Below, piece by piece: positions 1 to 8,492 of a stretch of DNA of 64,000 bases (position 1 is its first letter; the number at the start of each line of letters is the position of its first letter). Source of the stretch: Halorubrum sp. BV1. GTDB lineage: Archaea; Halobacteriota; Halobacteria; Halobacteriales; Haloferacaceae. Under the pieces are notes generated by a model. It saw only the letters and a list, made by a program, of their open reading frames with translations, had not been told where the DNA came from and did no database searches. Made by a program: the position numbers and the translations under genes. Location of the stretch: the NCBI RefSeq assembly GCF_000746205.1, contig NZ_JQKV01000001.1, forward strand, positions 298,814 to 362,813, written 5' to 3'.

Positions 1-357
1 GAGCACGCGTTCGAGTCCCGTACGAGCGTGGCTCGGCATCACCACGAGGTCGGCGCCGCTGTTACCGATAGCGTTCTCGATCACGTCGAGCGGCTCGCCG
101 TGCACGACGTTGCCGACGACTTCGACACCCGCCGCCTCCAGTTCGCCCGTGACTTCCTCGACCCGCGCCTGCGCCGCGTCCTCGACGCGCTCGGCGAACG
201 CGCCGGCCTGTGGGCCACGCAGCGTCTGTGCCACGGTGTCGATCGCGCTCACGACGTGGACGGTCGCGTCGTAGCGGTCGGCGAGGCTCGCCACATGGGG
301 CACCGCGTCGTTCGCCTCTCCGCCCGGCGCGACGGGAAGCAGGATCGTATCGTACAT
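1..357 (-). CDS. universal stress protein (UspA family), 3' end cut by window edge
   Basis: The first 119 codons are present; the gene continues past base 1. The start is ATG at 357-355, giving MYDTILLPVAPGG, the usual beta1 strand of the Usp fold. The segment VVMPSHARTGLERVL near the visible end matches the start of the Usp nucleotide-binding loop (GxxGR/T-type), so only the last strand is missing. Usp proteins are cytoplasmic alpha/beta dimers, often ATP-binding, linked to stress responses; no enzymatic role can be assigned. A T-rich block (reverse strand, about 379-387) lies at promoter distance. Family assignment is secure; function is not. Confidence 0.85.
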   Translation of the reverse strand, partial: MYDTILLPVAPGGEANDAVPHVASLADRYDATVHVVSAIDTVAQTLRGPQAGAFAERVEDAAQARVEEVTGELEAAGVEVVGNVVHGEPLDVIENAIGNSGADLVVMPSHARTGLERVL

Positions 358-1065
358 ACGTTAGGGTCGTCCGGCCGGACGCAAAACGATACCGGCTGTC
401 TCACCGAGGCGGAGACGCATTCCCGCGGACCAGGTCGCAGATGCGACTCCTCTCAGTCTCACACCACGTATATACCTAATTTTTCTGTGGGAAAAACAAA
501 TACATTTGAAAGATTATGTGTTGGAATGATATTATATCTCGCAAAACGAGTAGGCCGAATCGGTCCGCGGCAGACCGTCGGCCATGAGTGACGTATCGCT
601 GCGCCACGAGCGATCCGACCGGGATCGATTTCACTGAAACGCGAGGTTCGAAGATTGAAAGGGGATAATTCGACACAGTTCGGCGAGCAAAGTCATGAAT
701 CGTCGAACAGATATCCTACAGTGATCGAAGCGAGTCGGACGGACAGCACGGATCGGCGGCCGGTCAGTGCTGCTTTTTGTGACCCCTCGAAAGTCTCGTT
801 TTGGGCCTCGAAATCGCCTCTCGATGCGTTTCACATTCCAGAGAGGCCGGCGGCCGGTTGATCGGTCGTGATGGGGTGGAAGTCGCACCGCTTTCGGAGC
901 GATATCTGACTAGTAACCAGAATCGTATGTATTATATATTTCTGACTGTTTTTCGTTTAGTGCGGAACACTAATCGGGACGCTACCGTTCCGCTCGATCT
1001 GATCGGGAAACGGACGGAGCACAGCGGAGCGCGTTCGCGACAACGCGGGCTCGCGCCCGCCGGTA

Positions 1066-1108
1066 ACACAGGTTCGTGACCGCCGATGACACGGGTTTGT
1101 TACCGCCG
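1066..1108. repeat. imperfect tandem 20-mer, period 23 bp, upstream of rdfA
   Basis: Two copies, 1066-1085 and 1089-1108, agree at 17 of 20 positions (consensus acacNggttNgtNaccgccg). An 8-bp inverted pair, cggtaaca at 1061-1068 and tgttaccg at 1098-1105, overlaps them. The array lies about 35-75 bp upstream of the rdfA TATA-like box, a position where haloarchaeal activators bind. An operator role is inferred from position only. Confidence 0.45.
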
Positions 1109-1142
1109 TGAGGAGGTACGCTCCGACCATTATGTTACACCG

Positions 1143-1150
1143 CTATTTTT
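1143..1150 (+). promoter_or_regulatory. TATA box of rdfA
   Basis: The block ctattttt ends 27 bp before the rdfA ATG at 1177, the spacing expected for a leaderless haloarchaeal transcript. Confidence 0.55.
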
Positions 1151-1176
1151 GTAAAGGCTGAGCGCGAAGGTGGGGC

Positions 1177-1788
1177 ATGACCGATACGTCGTCGCGGCCG
1201 AACAGCAAAGTGGCGCGGGTGATCGAGGCGTACGAGTTGGACGGTCTAGGCGCGGAGTTGGAACGTCGGTGGATCGGCGAGAACGGAGACCGGACGAGCC
1301 TCCGCGACCTCGCGGACGTGTTCAACCGTCGCGTCCTGGCGGCGGCGATGCGTGAGGCGGGCTACTCGGCGGTGGAGAGCGACGTCGAGAGCGCGTACGC
1401 GGCCCTGACAGACGAGGAATCGGGTAGTGCAGACCGGATGCGAAAGCGGCGCGACTTGGAGCAGGCCGGTGTCGACGTCGACGCCGTGCTCGGTGATTTC
1501 GTCACCCACCAAGCCGTCCACACGTACCTCACGAGCTACCGCGATGCGGAACTCCCCGACCGGTCCGACGGGCGTATCGATCGCAAGGTAGAGACGCTCG
1601 AACGCCTGCAAGGACGGACCGCTGCCGTCACCGAGTCCACCGTCGAATCGCTCGTCGAGGCCGGCGAGTTGACCGATCACGACTACGAGCTATTGGTCGA
1701 CGTGCGCGCGATCTGTCCGGACTGCGGATCCGATTACCCCGTTGGCGACCTGCTTCGGTCGGGCGGCTGTGACTGCGGCGACTCCTAG
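1177..1788 (+). CDS. rdfA: rod-determining factor RdfA
   Basis: A 203-residue protein of the haloarchaeal RdfA family, known in Haloferax volcanii to be needed for rod-shaped cells. It is mostly helical and hydrophilic with no membrane segment, so it should be cytoplasmic. The C-terminus has a small zinc-finger-like knuckle: CPDC at about residues 180-183 and CDC at about 199-201. The start at 1177 is supported by a TATA-like box 27-34 bp upstream. The next gene on the same strand is an SMC-like ATPase 67 bp downstream, the partner found beside rdfA in other haloarchaea. Family recognition comes from the overall sequence and this pairing; the molecular mechanism is not established. Confidence 0.8.
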   Translation: MTDTSSRPNSKVARVIEAYELDGLGAELERRWIGENGDRTSLRDLADVFNRRVLAAAMREAGYSAVESDVESAYAALTDEESGSADRMRKRRDLEQAGVDVDAVLGDFVTHQAVHTYLTSYRDAELPDRSDGRIDRKVETLERLQGRTAAVTESTVESLVEAGELTDHDYELLVDVRAICPDCGSDYPVGDLLRSGGCDCGDS

Positions 1789-1821
1789 CGGCGTCGCGCT
1801 CGTGAGCTTGCGATTACATAA

Positions 1822-1831
1822 CAATTATATC
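1822..1831 (+). promoter_or_regulatory. TATA box of the SMC-like gene
   Basis: The block caattatatc lies 25-34 bp before the ATG at 1856. The SMC-like gene can therefore be transcribed on its own as well as from the rdfA promoter. Confidence 0.55.
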
Positions 1832-1855
1832 AGTCGCACCGGTAAGGTTTGCATA

Positions 1856-3814
1856 ATGGAGTCGACGATGCTTTCGGAGTCGCCCGTCCGCGTTCACGCG
1901 AGCAACGTGGGGGGAATAGACGAAACAGAAGTCGAGATTCAGCCCGGAGTGACGGTTCTCAGCGGCCGTAACGCGACAAACCGGACGTCGTTTTTGCAAG
2001 CGCTCATGGCCGGACTCGGCAGCACCCGTCCGTCGCTGAAAGGCGACGCGACAGAGGGCCGCGTCGAACTCACGGTCGGTGACGAAACGTACACGCGGAC
2101 GCTCACTCGCCGCGGCGACACGATCGCGTTCGGCGGTGACCCGTACCTCGACGATCCGGAGATAGCCGACCTGTTCGCGTTCCTCCTCGAAAACAACGAG
2201 TCGCGGCGTGCCGTCGCTCGCGGAGACGACCTCCGCGAAATAATCATGCGACCGGTCGACACGGACCAGATCGAAGCGGAGATCCGGGAACTCGAGAGCG
2301 AAAAAGACGACCTCGACGACCGAATCTCGGGACTCGATCAGCTCGAATCGACGCTGCCTGACCTGGAGACGAGGCGGGACGAGATCGAAACCGAACTGGA
2401 GGAGGCCCGCGCGGATCTCGCGGAGGCGCAGGAGGCGATCGACGAACTCGACGCGGACCTCGAAGAGAGCCGCTCTCGGAAAGAAGAACTCGAAGCGGCG
2501 TTTCAGCGGGTCCGCGAGGCCCGGTCGGAGGTGGAAGATCTCACCTTCGAGATCGAAACCGAAGAATCGACGCTTTCGGAGCTTCGCTCGGAGCGCGCCG
2601 ACCTCGAAGCGACGCTCGAAGAGTCGGAGCCGCCCGACGAGGACCCGGAGCGGATCGACGGCCGGCTCACGGAACTCCGCGAACGCAAGCGCGCGCTCGA
2701 CGAGACGGTGAACGAACTCGGCAGTGTGATCAGCTTCAACGAGGAGATGCTGGAGGGCGACGGGCTCGACGTGGCGTTCGGACAGCGCTCGACCGACGAC
2801 GCCGACGACTCGGGGTCGAACTCCGTCACGGACGAACTCCTCGGCACCGACGAGGTCGTGTGTTGGACCTGCGGCTCCGAGGTCGAGCGGGACCGGATCG
2901 ATGAGACCGTGGACGCGCTCCGAGACCTTAGAGGCGAGCGGCTGGAGGAGCGAAACGAGGTTCGAGACCGAATCTCGGAGCTCACGTCGAAGCGGTCGTC
3001 AATCGAGGCGCAGCGGGCCGAGAGGCGGCGGGCCGAAGAGCGCCTCGACGCGGTCGAAACGGAGATCGAGGACGTGAAAGACCGGATCGAATCGCTCGAA
3101 GCCGAGCGTGAGGCCGCCGAGGGGCGCGTGCGAGAGCGCGAGTCCGAGACGGAAGACGTCGGGGCCGGCGAGTACGACGAGGTGATAGAGCGTCACCGCG
3201 AGGCCAACGAACTGGAACTGCGCGTCGATCGACTGGAGTCGGACTTGGCGGAGGTGGACGCGGAGATGGAGGAGACGGAAGCGAAGATCGACGAGCGCGA
3301 GACGCTCCGCGAGCGGCGCGAGGCGGTGGCCGACGAGCTGACCGATCTCCGCACGCGCGTGGACCGGATCGAAGCGGACGCCGTCGAGGCGTTCAACGAG
3401 CACATGGCGGCGGTGTTGGACGTGCTCGGATACGACAACATCGACCGAATCTGGATCGAGCGCCGAGAGTCGGAGGTCCGAGAGGGACGCCGCAAGGTCT
3501 CGCGCGCCCGGTTCGACCTCCACGTCGTCCGTTCGACGGACGACGGAAGCGCCTACCGCGACACCGTCGACCATCTCTCGGAGAGCGAGCGAGAAGTGAC
3601 GGGACTCGTCTTCGCCTTGGCCGGGTACCTCGTCCACGACGTGTACGAGACGCTTCCGTTCATGGTGTTGGACTCGCTCGAAGCGATCGACTCGGACCGC
3701 ATCGCCGCGATGGTCGAGTACCTCCGCGAGTACGCCGGCTACCTCGTCGTCGCCCTGCTGCCAGAAGACGCGGCGGCCATCGACGACGACCACCACACGG
3801 TCGAGTCGATCTGA
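1856..3814 (+). CDS. archaea-specific SMC/Rad50-like ATPase, partner of RdfA
   Basis: A 652-residue SMC/Rad50-type protein: N-terminal ATPase half, long coiled coil (about 140-330 and 345-540), a zinc-hook-like CWTC at about residues 336-339, and a C-terminal half with an ABC signature (LSESEREV, about 573) and a Walker B strand (LPFMVLDS, about 599). Two catalytic motifs are unusual. The Walker A region reads GRNATNRTS (37-45), without the canonical lysine, and the residue after the Walker B aspartate is serine, not glutamate. ATP binding or hydrolysis may be weak or altered. The start at 1856 is fixed by a TATA box at 1822-1831; a longer frame upstream is probably not translated. Linked to rdfA, so likely a cell-shape factor. 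Confidence 0.8.
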   Translation: MESTMLSESPVRVHASNVGGIDETEVEIQPGVTVLSGRNATNRTSFLQALMAGLGSTRPSLKGDATEGRVELTVGDETYTRTLTRRGDTIAFGGDPYLDDPEIADLFAFLLENNESRRAVARGDDLREIIMRPVDTDQIEAEIRELESEKDDLDDRISGLDQLESTLPDLETRRDEIETELEEARADLAEAQEAIDELDADLEESRSRKEELEAAFQRVREARSEVEDLTFEIETEESTLSELRSERADLEATLEESEPPDEDPERIDGRLTELRERKRALDETVNELGSVISFNEEMLEGDGLDVAFGQRSTDDADDSGSNSVTDELLGTDEVVCWTCGSEVERDRIDETVDALRDLRGERLEERNEVRDRISELTSKRSSIEAQRAERRRAEERLDAVETEIEDVKDRIESLEAEREAAEGRVRERESETEDVGAGEYDEVIERHREANELELRVDRLESDLAEVDAEMEETEAKIDERETLRERREAVADELTDLRTRVDRIEADAVEAFNEHMAAVLDVLGYDNIDRIWIERRESEVREGRRKVSRARFDLHVVRSTDDGSAYRDTVDHLSESEREVTGLVFALAGYLVHDVYETLPFMVLDSLEAIDSDRIAAMVEYLREYAGYLVVALLPEDAAAIDDDHHTVESI

Positions 3815-3879
3815 CCGGCGAGGATCGCCGTTCGGCGCGATGGACCGCCCGAGGGCCGCTCCGCGGACTCGTCGCCGGT

Positions 3880-6384
3880 TCACTCGTAGCGTTCGGGATC
3901 GATCCCCGAGAGCCGCATCGCGTTGCCCGTGACGCCGAGGCTCATCCCCATGTCGCCGACGACGACCGCCACGGCGACGCTCACGAGCCCGAGCGGCACC
4001 CCGAGCGCTAACAGGAACTTCACGGCGAGGCTGGCCCAGACGTTCTGACGGATGACGCCGTTCGCGGTGTTAGAAAGCGCGTAGAGGTACGGGAGCTTCC
4101 CGACGTCGTCGCTCATCAGCGCGACGTCCGCGGTTTCGAGCGCGGTGTCGGTGCCCGCCGCTCCCATCGCGACGGCGACGTCGGCAGTCGCCATCGCCGG
4201 CGCGTCGTTGATCCCGTCGCCGATCATCGCGACCGCCCCGTACTCCGCCTGAAGCGTCTCGACCGCCTCGACTTTCTCCTCCGGTAGCAGCCCGGCGCGG
4301 TACTCGTCTATCCCCGCGCGCTCCGCGACCGTGCTCGCGGTCCCCTCGTTGTCGCCGGTCAGCATGACGACGCGCTCGACGCCGAGTTCGCGCAGTCGGG
4401 AGACGACGCGGGGGGCGTCCGGACGCACCTCGTCGGCGACCGCGATGGCCCCGAGGAGCGCGGAGTCGGTGCCGACGAGCACCACCGTCTTCCCCTCGCG
4501 CTCGACGGCCGCGAGCGTCGCCGCGTCGAGGGAGCCGGACCTGTCGGATCGCGCGTCTCCCGCGCCGTCGCCCGTCGCCGCCGGGTCGCGGTCAGCGTCG
4601 GGTGCGGTCCGCCCGCTCGGCGTCGCCGCCTCGCCGCCGTCGGTCGCCGCCCGTTCCCGTCCGAGGTCGAACCCGAGATCCTCGAACAGCGCCGGCTTGC
4701 CGGCGTAGTACGTCTCGCCGTCCACGACGGCGCGGACGCCCTTACCGGTGAGGCTCTCGAACTGGGTTGGCTCCGGATCCGCCGGCGTCGCACCTCTCGA
4801 CGCGCCGGCGTCGGCTCCGGCAGCGGCGGCCTCGGCGCGCGCGAGGATCGCGGCGGCGATGGGGTGTTCGCTACGCCGCTCCACGGCGGCCGCGTATCGG
4901 AGCAGTGTCGCCTCGTCGGTTCCGTCGGCGGTGAGCACGTCGGTGACGGCGAGTTCGCCGCGGGTGAGCGTCCCCGTCTTGTCGAAGGCGACGACATCGA
5001 CACCCCCCATCGCCTCCAAGTGGTTGCCGCCTTTGATCAGGACGCCGTTTTTCGCGGCGCTCGTGATCCCCGAGACGACGGAGACTGGCGTCGAGATGAC
5101 GAACGCGCAGGGGCAGGCGATGACGAGCAGGGTGAGTCCGCGGACGAACCAGGTGCCCCAGTCGCCGACGAACGTGACGCCGTAGCCCGCGACGTTGACC
5201 GCGATCGGATCCGAGATCAGGAGCGGCGGGAGCGCGGCCGTCGCGATCGCGAGGACGACCACGACGGGCGTGTAGTAGCCCGCGAAGCGGTCGACGAACC
5301 GCTCCGTCTCCGTGCGCTTCGACTGTGCGCCCTGCACCATCCCGATTATCCGCGCGAGCGTCGAGTCGCCCGCGGTCGAGGACACCTCGATCTCGAGGTA
5401 CCCCTCCGCCGCGATGCTGCCGGCGAACACGTCGTCTCCGGGCGTCTTGTCGACCGGGACGCTCTCGCCCGTGATCGGCGACTGGTCGACGGCGCTTTCG
5501 CCCTCGATGACCGTTCCGTCGAGCGGAATCTTCTCGCCGGGTCGGACGATCACGGTCTCGCCGACCGCGACCTCGTCCGCGGGAACGGTGACTTCCTCGC
5601 CCTCGCGGCGGACGGTCGCCTCGTCGGGCGACAGTTCCATCAGTTCGCGCAGCGAGTCGCGGGCGCGGTCCATCGCGTAGTCCTCGAGCAGCTCGGCGAT
5701 ACTGAAGAGCACCGCGAGCGTCGCGGCCTCGACGAAGTAGCCGATCCCGCTGGCCGCGATGATGGCCGTCCCCATCAGCAGGTCGATGTCGAGGCTCCGG
5801 TTGCGCGCGGAGTAGTAACCGTCGCGGATCACCGGCAAGCCGCTGGCCGCGACCGCACCGAGGAACAGCGCGTCCGCGACCGTGATCGGCGCGCCGAGGA
5901 CGCTCGCCACCGAGACGTTCTGTCCGGTCGCTGCGAACTCGAAGCCGAGCCCGAGCGCGACGAGTACGGCACCGACCCAGGTCTTCTTCGCGCGCGTGCT
6001 CGTCCACACCTCGGTCGGCGGCGCGACGGCGACCCCACCCGAGTCGCCGTCGGCGGTCTCGGAAGCGTCGCGGTCGGCCGCGCCGTCGTTCCGCTCGCCG
6101 CCCGCACTCGTTTCCCGCCGGCCTCCCGTCACCTCGTAGCCCGCGCCCTCGACGGCGGCGACCACGGCGGCCTCGTCGGTGCGATCGGCGTCGTAGGCCA
6201 CCGTCGCGGTCCCCGCCGTCGGATTGAGGTCCACGTCGACCACGCCGTCGACGCGGGCGAGAGCGCCGTCGACCTTCCGGGCGCACGAGGGGCAGTCCAT
6301 CGCCGGCACGGCGAGCCGAGCGGTCAGCTCTCGCCGCCTCGCCCCACCGATGTTCTCGCCGTCCGCGTCCGAGTCGTCTGTCAT
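3880..6384 (-). CDS. zntA: heavy-metal P1B-2-type ATPase (Zn/Cd/Pb exporter)
   Basis: An 834-residue metal-exporting P-type ATPase of the cytoplasmic membrane. It has an N-terminal HMA domain with MDCPSC (Cys31, Cys34), the actuator loop, the transport motif CPC (about 423-425), the phosphorylation site DKTGTLT (about 467), the SEHP motif of the nucleotide domain and GDGIND (about 722). The CPC is followed by FVISTPVS, as in Zn/Cd pumps and unlike the GLATP of copper pumps. The last helices carry the conserved lysine (AVKF) and DMGMS typical of P1B-2. A low-complexity acidic insert (about 575-620) interrupts the nucleotide domain. A 14-bp palindrome lies just upstream of the promoter. Exact metal specificity is inferred. 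Confidence 0.9.
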   Translation of the reverse strand: MTDDSDADGENIGGARRRELTARLAVPAMDCPSCARKVDGALARVDGVVDVDLNPTAGTATVAYDADRTDEAAVVAAVEGAGYEVTGGRRETSAGGERNDGAADRDASETADGDSGGVAVAPPTEVWTSTRAKKTWVGAVLVALGLGFEFAATGQNVSVASVLGAPITVADALFLGAVAASGLPVIRDGYYSARNRSLDIDLLMGTAIIAASGIGYFVEAATLAVLFSIAELLEDYAMDRARDSLRELMELSPDEATVRREGEEVTVPADEVAVGETVIVRPGEKIPLDGTVIEGESAVDQSPITGESVPVDKTPGDDVFAGSIAAEGYLEIEVSSTAGDSTLARIIGMVQGAQSKRTETERFVDRFAGYYTPVVVVLAIATAALPPLLISDPIAVNVAGYGVTFVGDWGTWFVRGLTLLVIACPCAFVISTPVSVVSGITSAAKNGVLIKGGNHLEAMGGVDVVAFDKTGTLTRGELAVTDVLTADGTDEATLLRYAAAVERRSEHPIAAAILARAEAAAAGADAGASRGATPADPEPTQFESLTGKGVRAVVDGETYYAGKPALFEDLGFDLGRERAATDGGEAATPSGRTAPDADRDPAATGDGAGDARSDRSGSLDAATLAAVEREGKTVVLVGTDSALLGAIAVADEVRPDAPRVVSRLRELGVERVVMLTGDNEGTASTVAERAGIDEYRAGLLPEEKVEAVETLQAEYGAVAMIGDGINDAPAMATADVAVAMGAAGTDTALETADVALMSDDVGKLPYLYALSNTANGVIRQNVWASLAVKFLLALGVPLGLVSVAVAVVVGDMGMSLGVTGNAMRLSGIDPERYE

Positions 6385-6421
6385 TACCCGACCGTACGAG
6401 CGACATCAGGGTAAGTCTTGG

Positions 6422-6435
6422 TTGGAATATTCCAA
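6422..6435. promoter_or_regulatory. 14-bp palindrome upstream of the metal ATPase
   Basis: ttggaatattccaa is a perfect palindrome 38-51 bp before the ATPase ATG (6384), directly upstream of a TATA-like block (reverse strand, about 6409-6415). Such symmetry at a metal-pump promoter suggests the site of a dimeric metal-responsive regulator (ArsR/SmtB or DtxR type). No such regulator is encoded in this window, so the binder is unknown. Confidence 0.55.
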
Positions 6436-6458
6436 GTGATCCAGAGGGCGGTCGCTCG

Positions 6459-7217
6459 TTAGGCTCCGGCGGCCGAGTCGGGCAGGCGGGCCTCCGTGAC
6501 GAACCGCTTCGCCAACTGCTCTTCGGCGCGGCGGAGCCGGTACGTGAGCGTCGAGCGCGGAACGCCGAGGTGATCGGCGAGATCGCCGACGTCGGTCTCT
6601 CGCGGCGTCTCGTAGTAGCCGTGCTCGACGGCGGCGCGGAGTGCGGCCTCCTGTTCTGCCGAGAGGTCGCTCTCGTCGCCGTCGGTTCCCTCGCCACTGC
6701 CGGCGGCGGCCGCGGACGTGCTCCCGGTCTTGAGGAGTTCCGTGCGGGCGCAGTCGCCGACGGCGTCGCGGATCGCGTCGAAGAACGCACCCACGTCTCC
6801 CGTTCCGGGGTGGATGAGCCGCCATGTGTAGTGGCGGCCTTCGTGTCGCGTCTCGAAGAGCACGCCCTCTCCGAGGTGCTCGCGGGCGATGTGCGGGACC
6901 GACGCACACCGCGGCGTGCGTTCCCAGTCGGAGTACAACACGAGGGTGTCGCCGTCGCGGTCGAGCACGCGCGTGGTCTGGGTCGCGCCGCAGTCGCCGG
7001 TCGCGAGGCAGTCCGCGTAGTAGTCGGCGTCGCGGAAGGCCGCCTCCAGACCGTCGAGCGCGGCCGGTGTGCCGGTCGCGTGGTCCACCCGCCAGAGGCG
7101 GTCAGCGGTGGCGTGGAGCGAGAGCGATCGGACCCGGGCGTCGGGGTGTTCCGCGAGCGCGTCGGCCACCCGGTTACACCCGGGGCGGTATTCTAACGCG
7201 AAGACGAGTTCTCGCAT
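6459..7217 (-). CDS. helix-turn-helix regulator, bacterio-opsin activator-like (HTH_10)
   Basis: A 252-residue putative DNA-binding protein. The last 60 residues form an HTH_10 domain (LSAEQEAALRAAVEHGYYE, then the recognition helix around GVPRSTLTYRLRR), the hallmark of haloarchaeal Bat-like regulators. The N-terminal 170 residues are a sensor region of unknown ligand with several cysteines (Cys14, a DCLATGDC segment, PRC). A Ser/Ala/Gly/Asp-rich linker joins the two. ATG at 7217 is preferred over longer frames because a TATA box (7241-7248, reverse) lies about 25-30 bp upstream. It ends 75 bp before the metal ATPase start on the same strand, so a metal-related role is possible but unproven. 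Confidence 0.75.
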   Translation of the reverse strand: MRELVFALEYRPGCNRVADALAEHPDARVRSLSLHATADRLWRVDHATGTPAALDGLEAAFRDADYYADCLATGDCGATQTTRVLDRDGDTLVLYSDWERTPRCASVPHIAREHLGEGVLFETRHEGRHYTWRLIHPGTGDVGAFFDAIRDAVGDCARTELLKTGSTSAAAAGSGEGTDGDESDLSAEQEAALRAAVEHGYYETPRETDVGDLADHLGVPRSTLTYRLRRAEEQLAKRFVTEARLPDSAAGA

Positions 7218-7240
7218 ACGCGATCGTACGTGTCTCACGG

Positions 7241-7248
7241 GTATAAGG
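7241..7248 (-). promoter_or_regulatory. TATA box of the HTH_10 regulator
   Basis: The reverse-strand block CCTTATAC lies 24-31 bp before the ATG at 7217. Confidence 0.5.
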
Positions 7249-7401
7249 CGTGTCGACGCGGCCGGCGGCGACACGCCACTAGCTAGTTCGAATATAAGAA
7301 ACACTGATGGGTCACGGCCGGCACTGGACTGATCCCCGGTGCCGATACTGAAGTGTACTGCCCTCACAACCCTTATTACCCGTCTCGCGCCAAGTACGCG
7401 C

Positions 7402-8169
7402 ATGACGGGGGCAAAAACGAAGTCGGTCGCGGCGACGGGAACCTCGATGCGGATACTGACCGCTATCGCCGAAAGCGAGGGCGGTGTCCCCATGGCGGAG
7501 TTGGTCGACCGGCTGGATCTGGCCAAGAGCACGGTGTACAAACACCTGATAACGCTCGAAGAGCACGGCCTCGTCGTCAACCACGAGACCGGGTATCGGC
7601 TCGGCCTCCGGTGTCTGGAGTTCGGCGGCACGGCCAGACAGTACGACGGCGTGTTCGACGTGACGAAACCGGAACTCGACAAGCTGGCCGAAGCGACCGG
7701 CGAACTGACGAACCTGATGTTCGAAGAGCAGGGCAAGGGCGTCTACGTGTACACCGCCCGCGGCGACCAGGCGATCACCCTCGACAGCCGACTCGGCCGA
7801 CGCGTGTACCTCCACACGACGGCGCTCGGCAAGGCGCTTCTGGCCAGCCTCGACGACGACCACGTCGACAAGATAGTCGATCGACACGGACTTCCGGCTC
7901 GGACCGACGAGACGATAACCACGCGCTCCGGGCTGTTCGAAGAACTCGCACAGATCCGTACGGAGGGGTTCGCGTACAACGAGGAGGAGCGACTCGGCGG
8001 CGTCGGGTGCGTCGGAACGCCGCTCGACACGGGCGACCGGCGGAACGCCGCGATCAGTATCATGACGCCGATCAGCCGCCTGCGCCCCGACGACACGCGG
8101 CACGAATACACCGAGATGCTCAACCAGACGGCGAACGTCATCGAAGTCACCCTCGCTCACGGTCAGTGA
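7402..8169 (+). CDS. IclR-family transcriptional regulator
   Basis: A 255-residue IclR-type regulator. An N-terminal winged HTH (about 10-75, recognition helix LAKSTVYKHLITLEEHG) is followed by the IclR effector domain with the characteristic HTTALGKALLASL segment. IclR proteins usually control carboxylate or aromatic catabolic genes in response to pathway metabolites. ATG at 7402 is chosen because cttattac (about 7371-7378) lies 24-31 bp upstream; an upstream in-frame ATG at 7339 would lie before that promoter. The gene opens a catabolic region with malic enzyme, TctABC and CoA-transferases, its probable regulon. The effector is unknown. Confidence 0.88.
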   Translation: MTGAKTKSVAATGTSMRILTAIAESEGGVPMAELVDRLDLAKSTVYKHLITLEEHGLVVNHETGYRLGLRCLEFGGTARQYDGVFDVTKPELDKLAEATGELTNLMFEEQGKGVYVYTARGDQAITLDSRLGRRVYLHTTALGKALLASLDDDHVDKIVDRHGLPARTDETITTRSGLFEELAQIRTEGFAYNEEERLGGVGCVGTPLDTGDRRNAAISIMTPISRLRPDDTRHEYTEMLNQTANVIEVTLAHGQ

Positions 8170-8492
8170 CCGCCGATCTAGATTACAATTACAAAGGTAG
8201 TAATGTAAGAGATGCCGCCACTCGGCGCGTGTGTGGTTCGAACATACGAAACTAATTCCGCCGCGAGTCGGTGTCCGAGAGAGAGAATCTCGCCGAGCAG
8301 TCGCCCAACGCGGGCGTCCGTTCGGAACTTGGGGTGGCCCGCTCTCTGGGGGTCGATGTCCGTGATTCGAGAGACCGAGGCGACTCGAACCGCCGGCGAC
8401 GGCGATGGATCTGGCGCGTGATGCGGGAGCCGATCGGCTGTTGAGAGCGTGGGCCGATCTCCAGTTCGCAATAACGAAACCGAATGGACCGG

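Larger units (their letters stand above)
358..1176. other. 819-bp gene-free stretch with two AT-rich islands
   Basis: No open frame here has haloarchaeal codon use or a recognisable domain. Two AT-rich islands stand out against the GC-rich background, at about 468-545 and 920-960, each with TATA-like blocks (tatata at about 472, attatatat at about 931). They could drive non-coding RNAs or act as regulatory DNA for the flanking genes. The right end holds an imperfect tandem repeat listed separately and the rdfA promoter. Absence of a gene is what I see; the regulatory role is inference. Confidence 0.5.

Noticed and set aside
2999..3883. Reverse open frame over the SMC-like gene
   Set aside because: Antisense shadow in GC-rich coding sequence, without promoter or recognisable protein.
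4864..6414. Long forward open frame opposite the metal ATPase
   Set aside because: It is the antisense shadow of a gene with full P-type ATPase motifs; the translation is Arg/Asp/Gly-rich with no domain.
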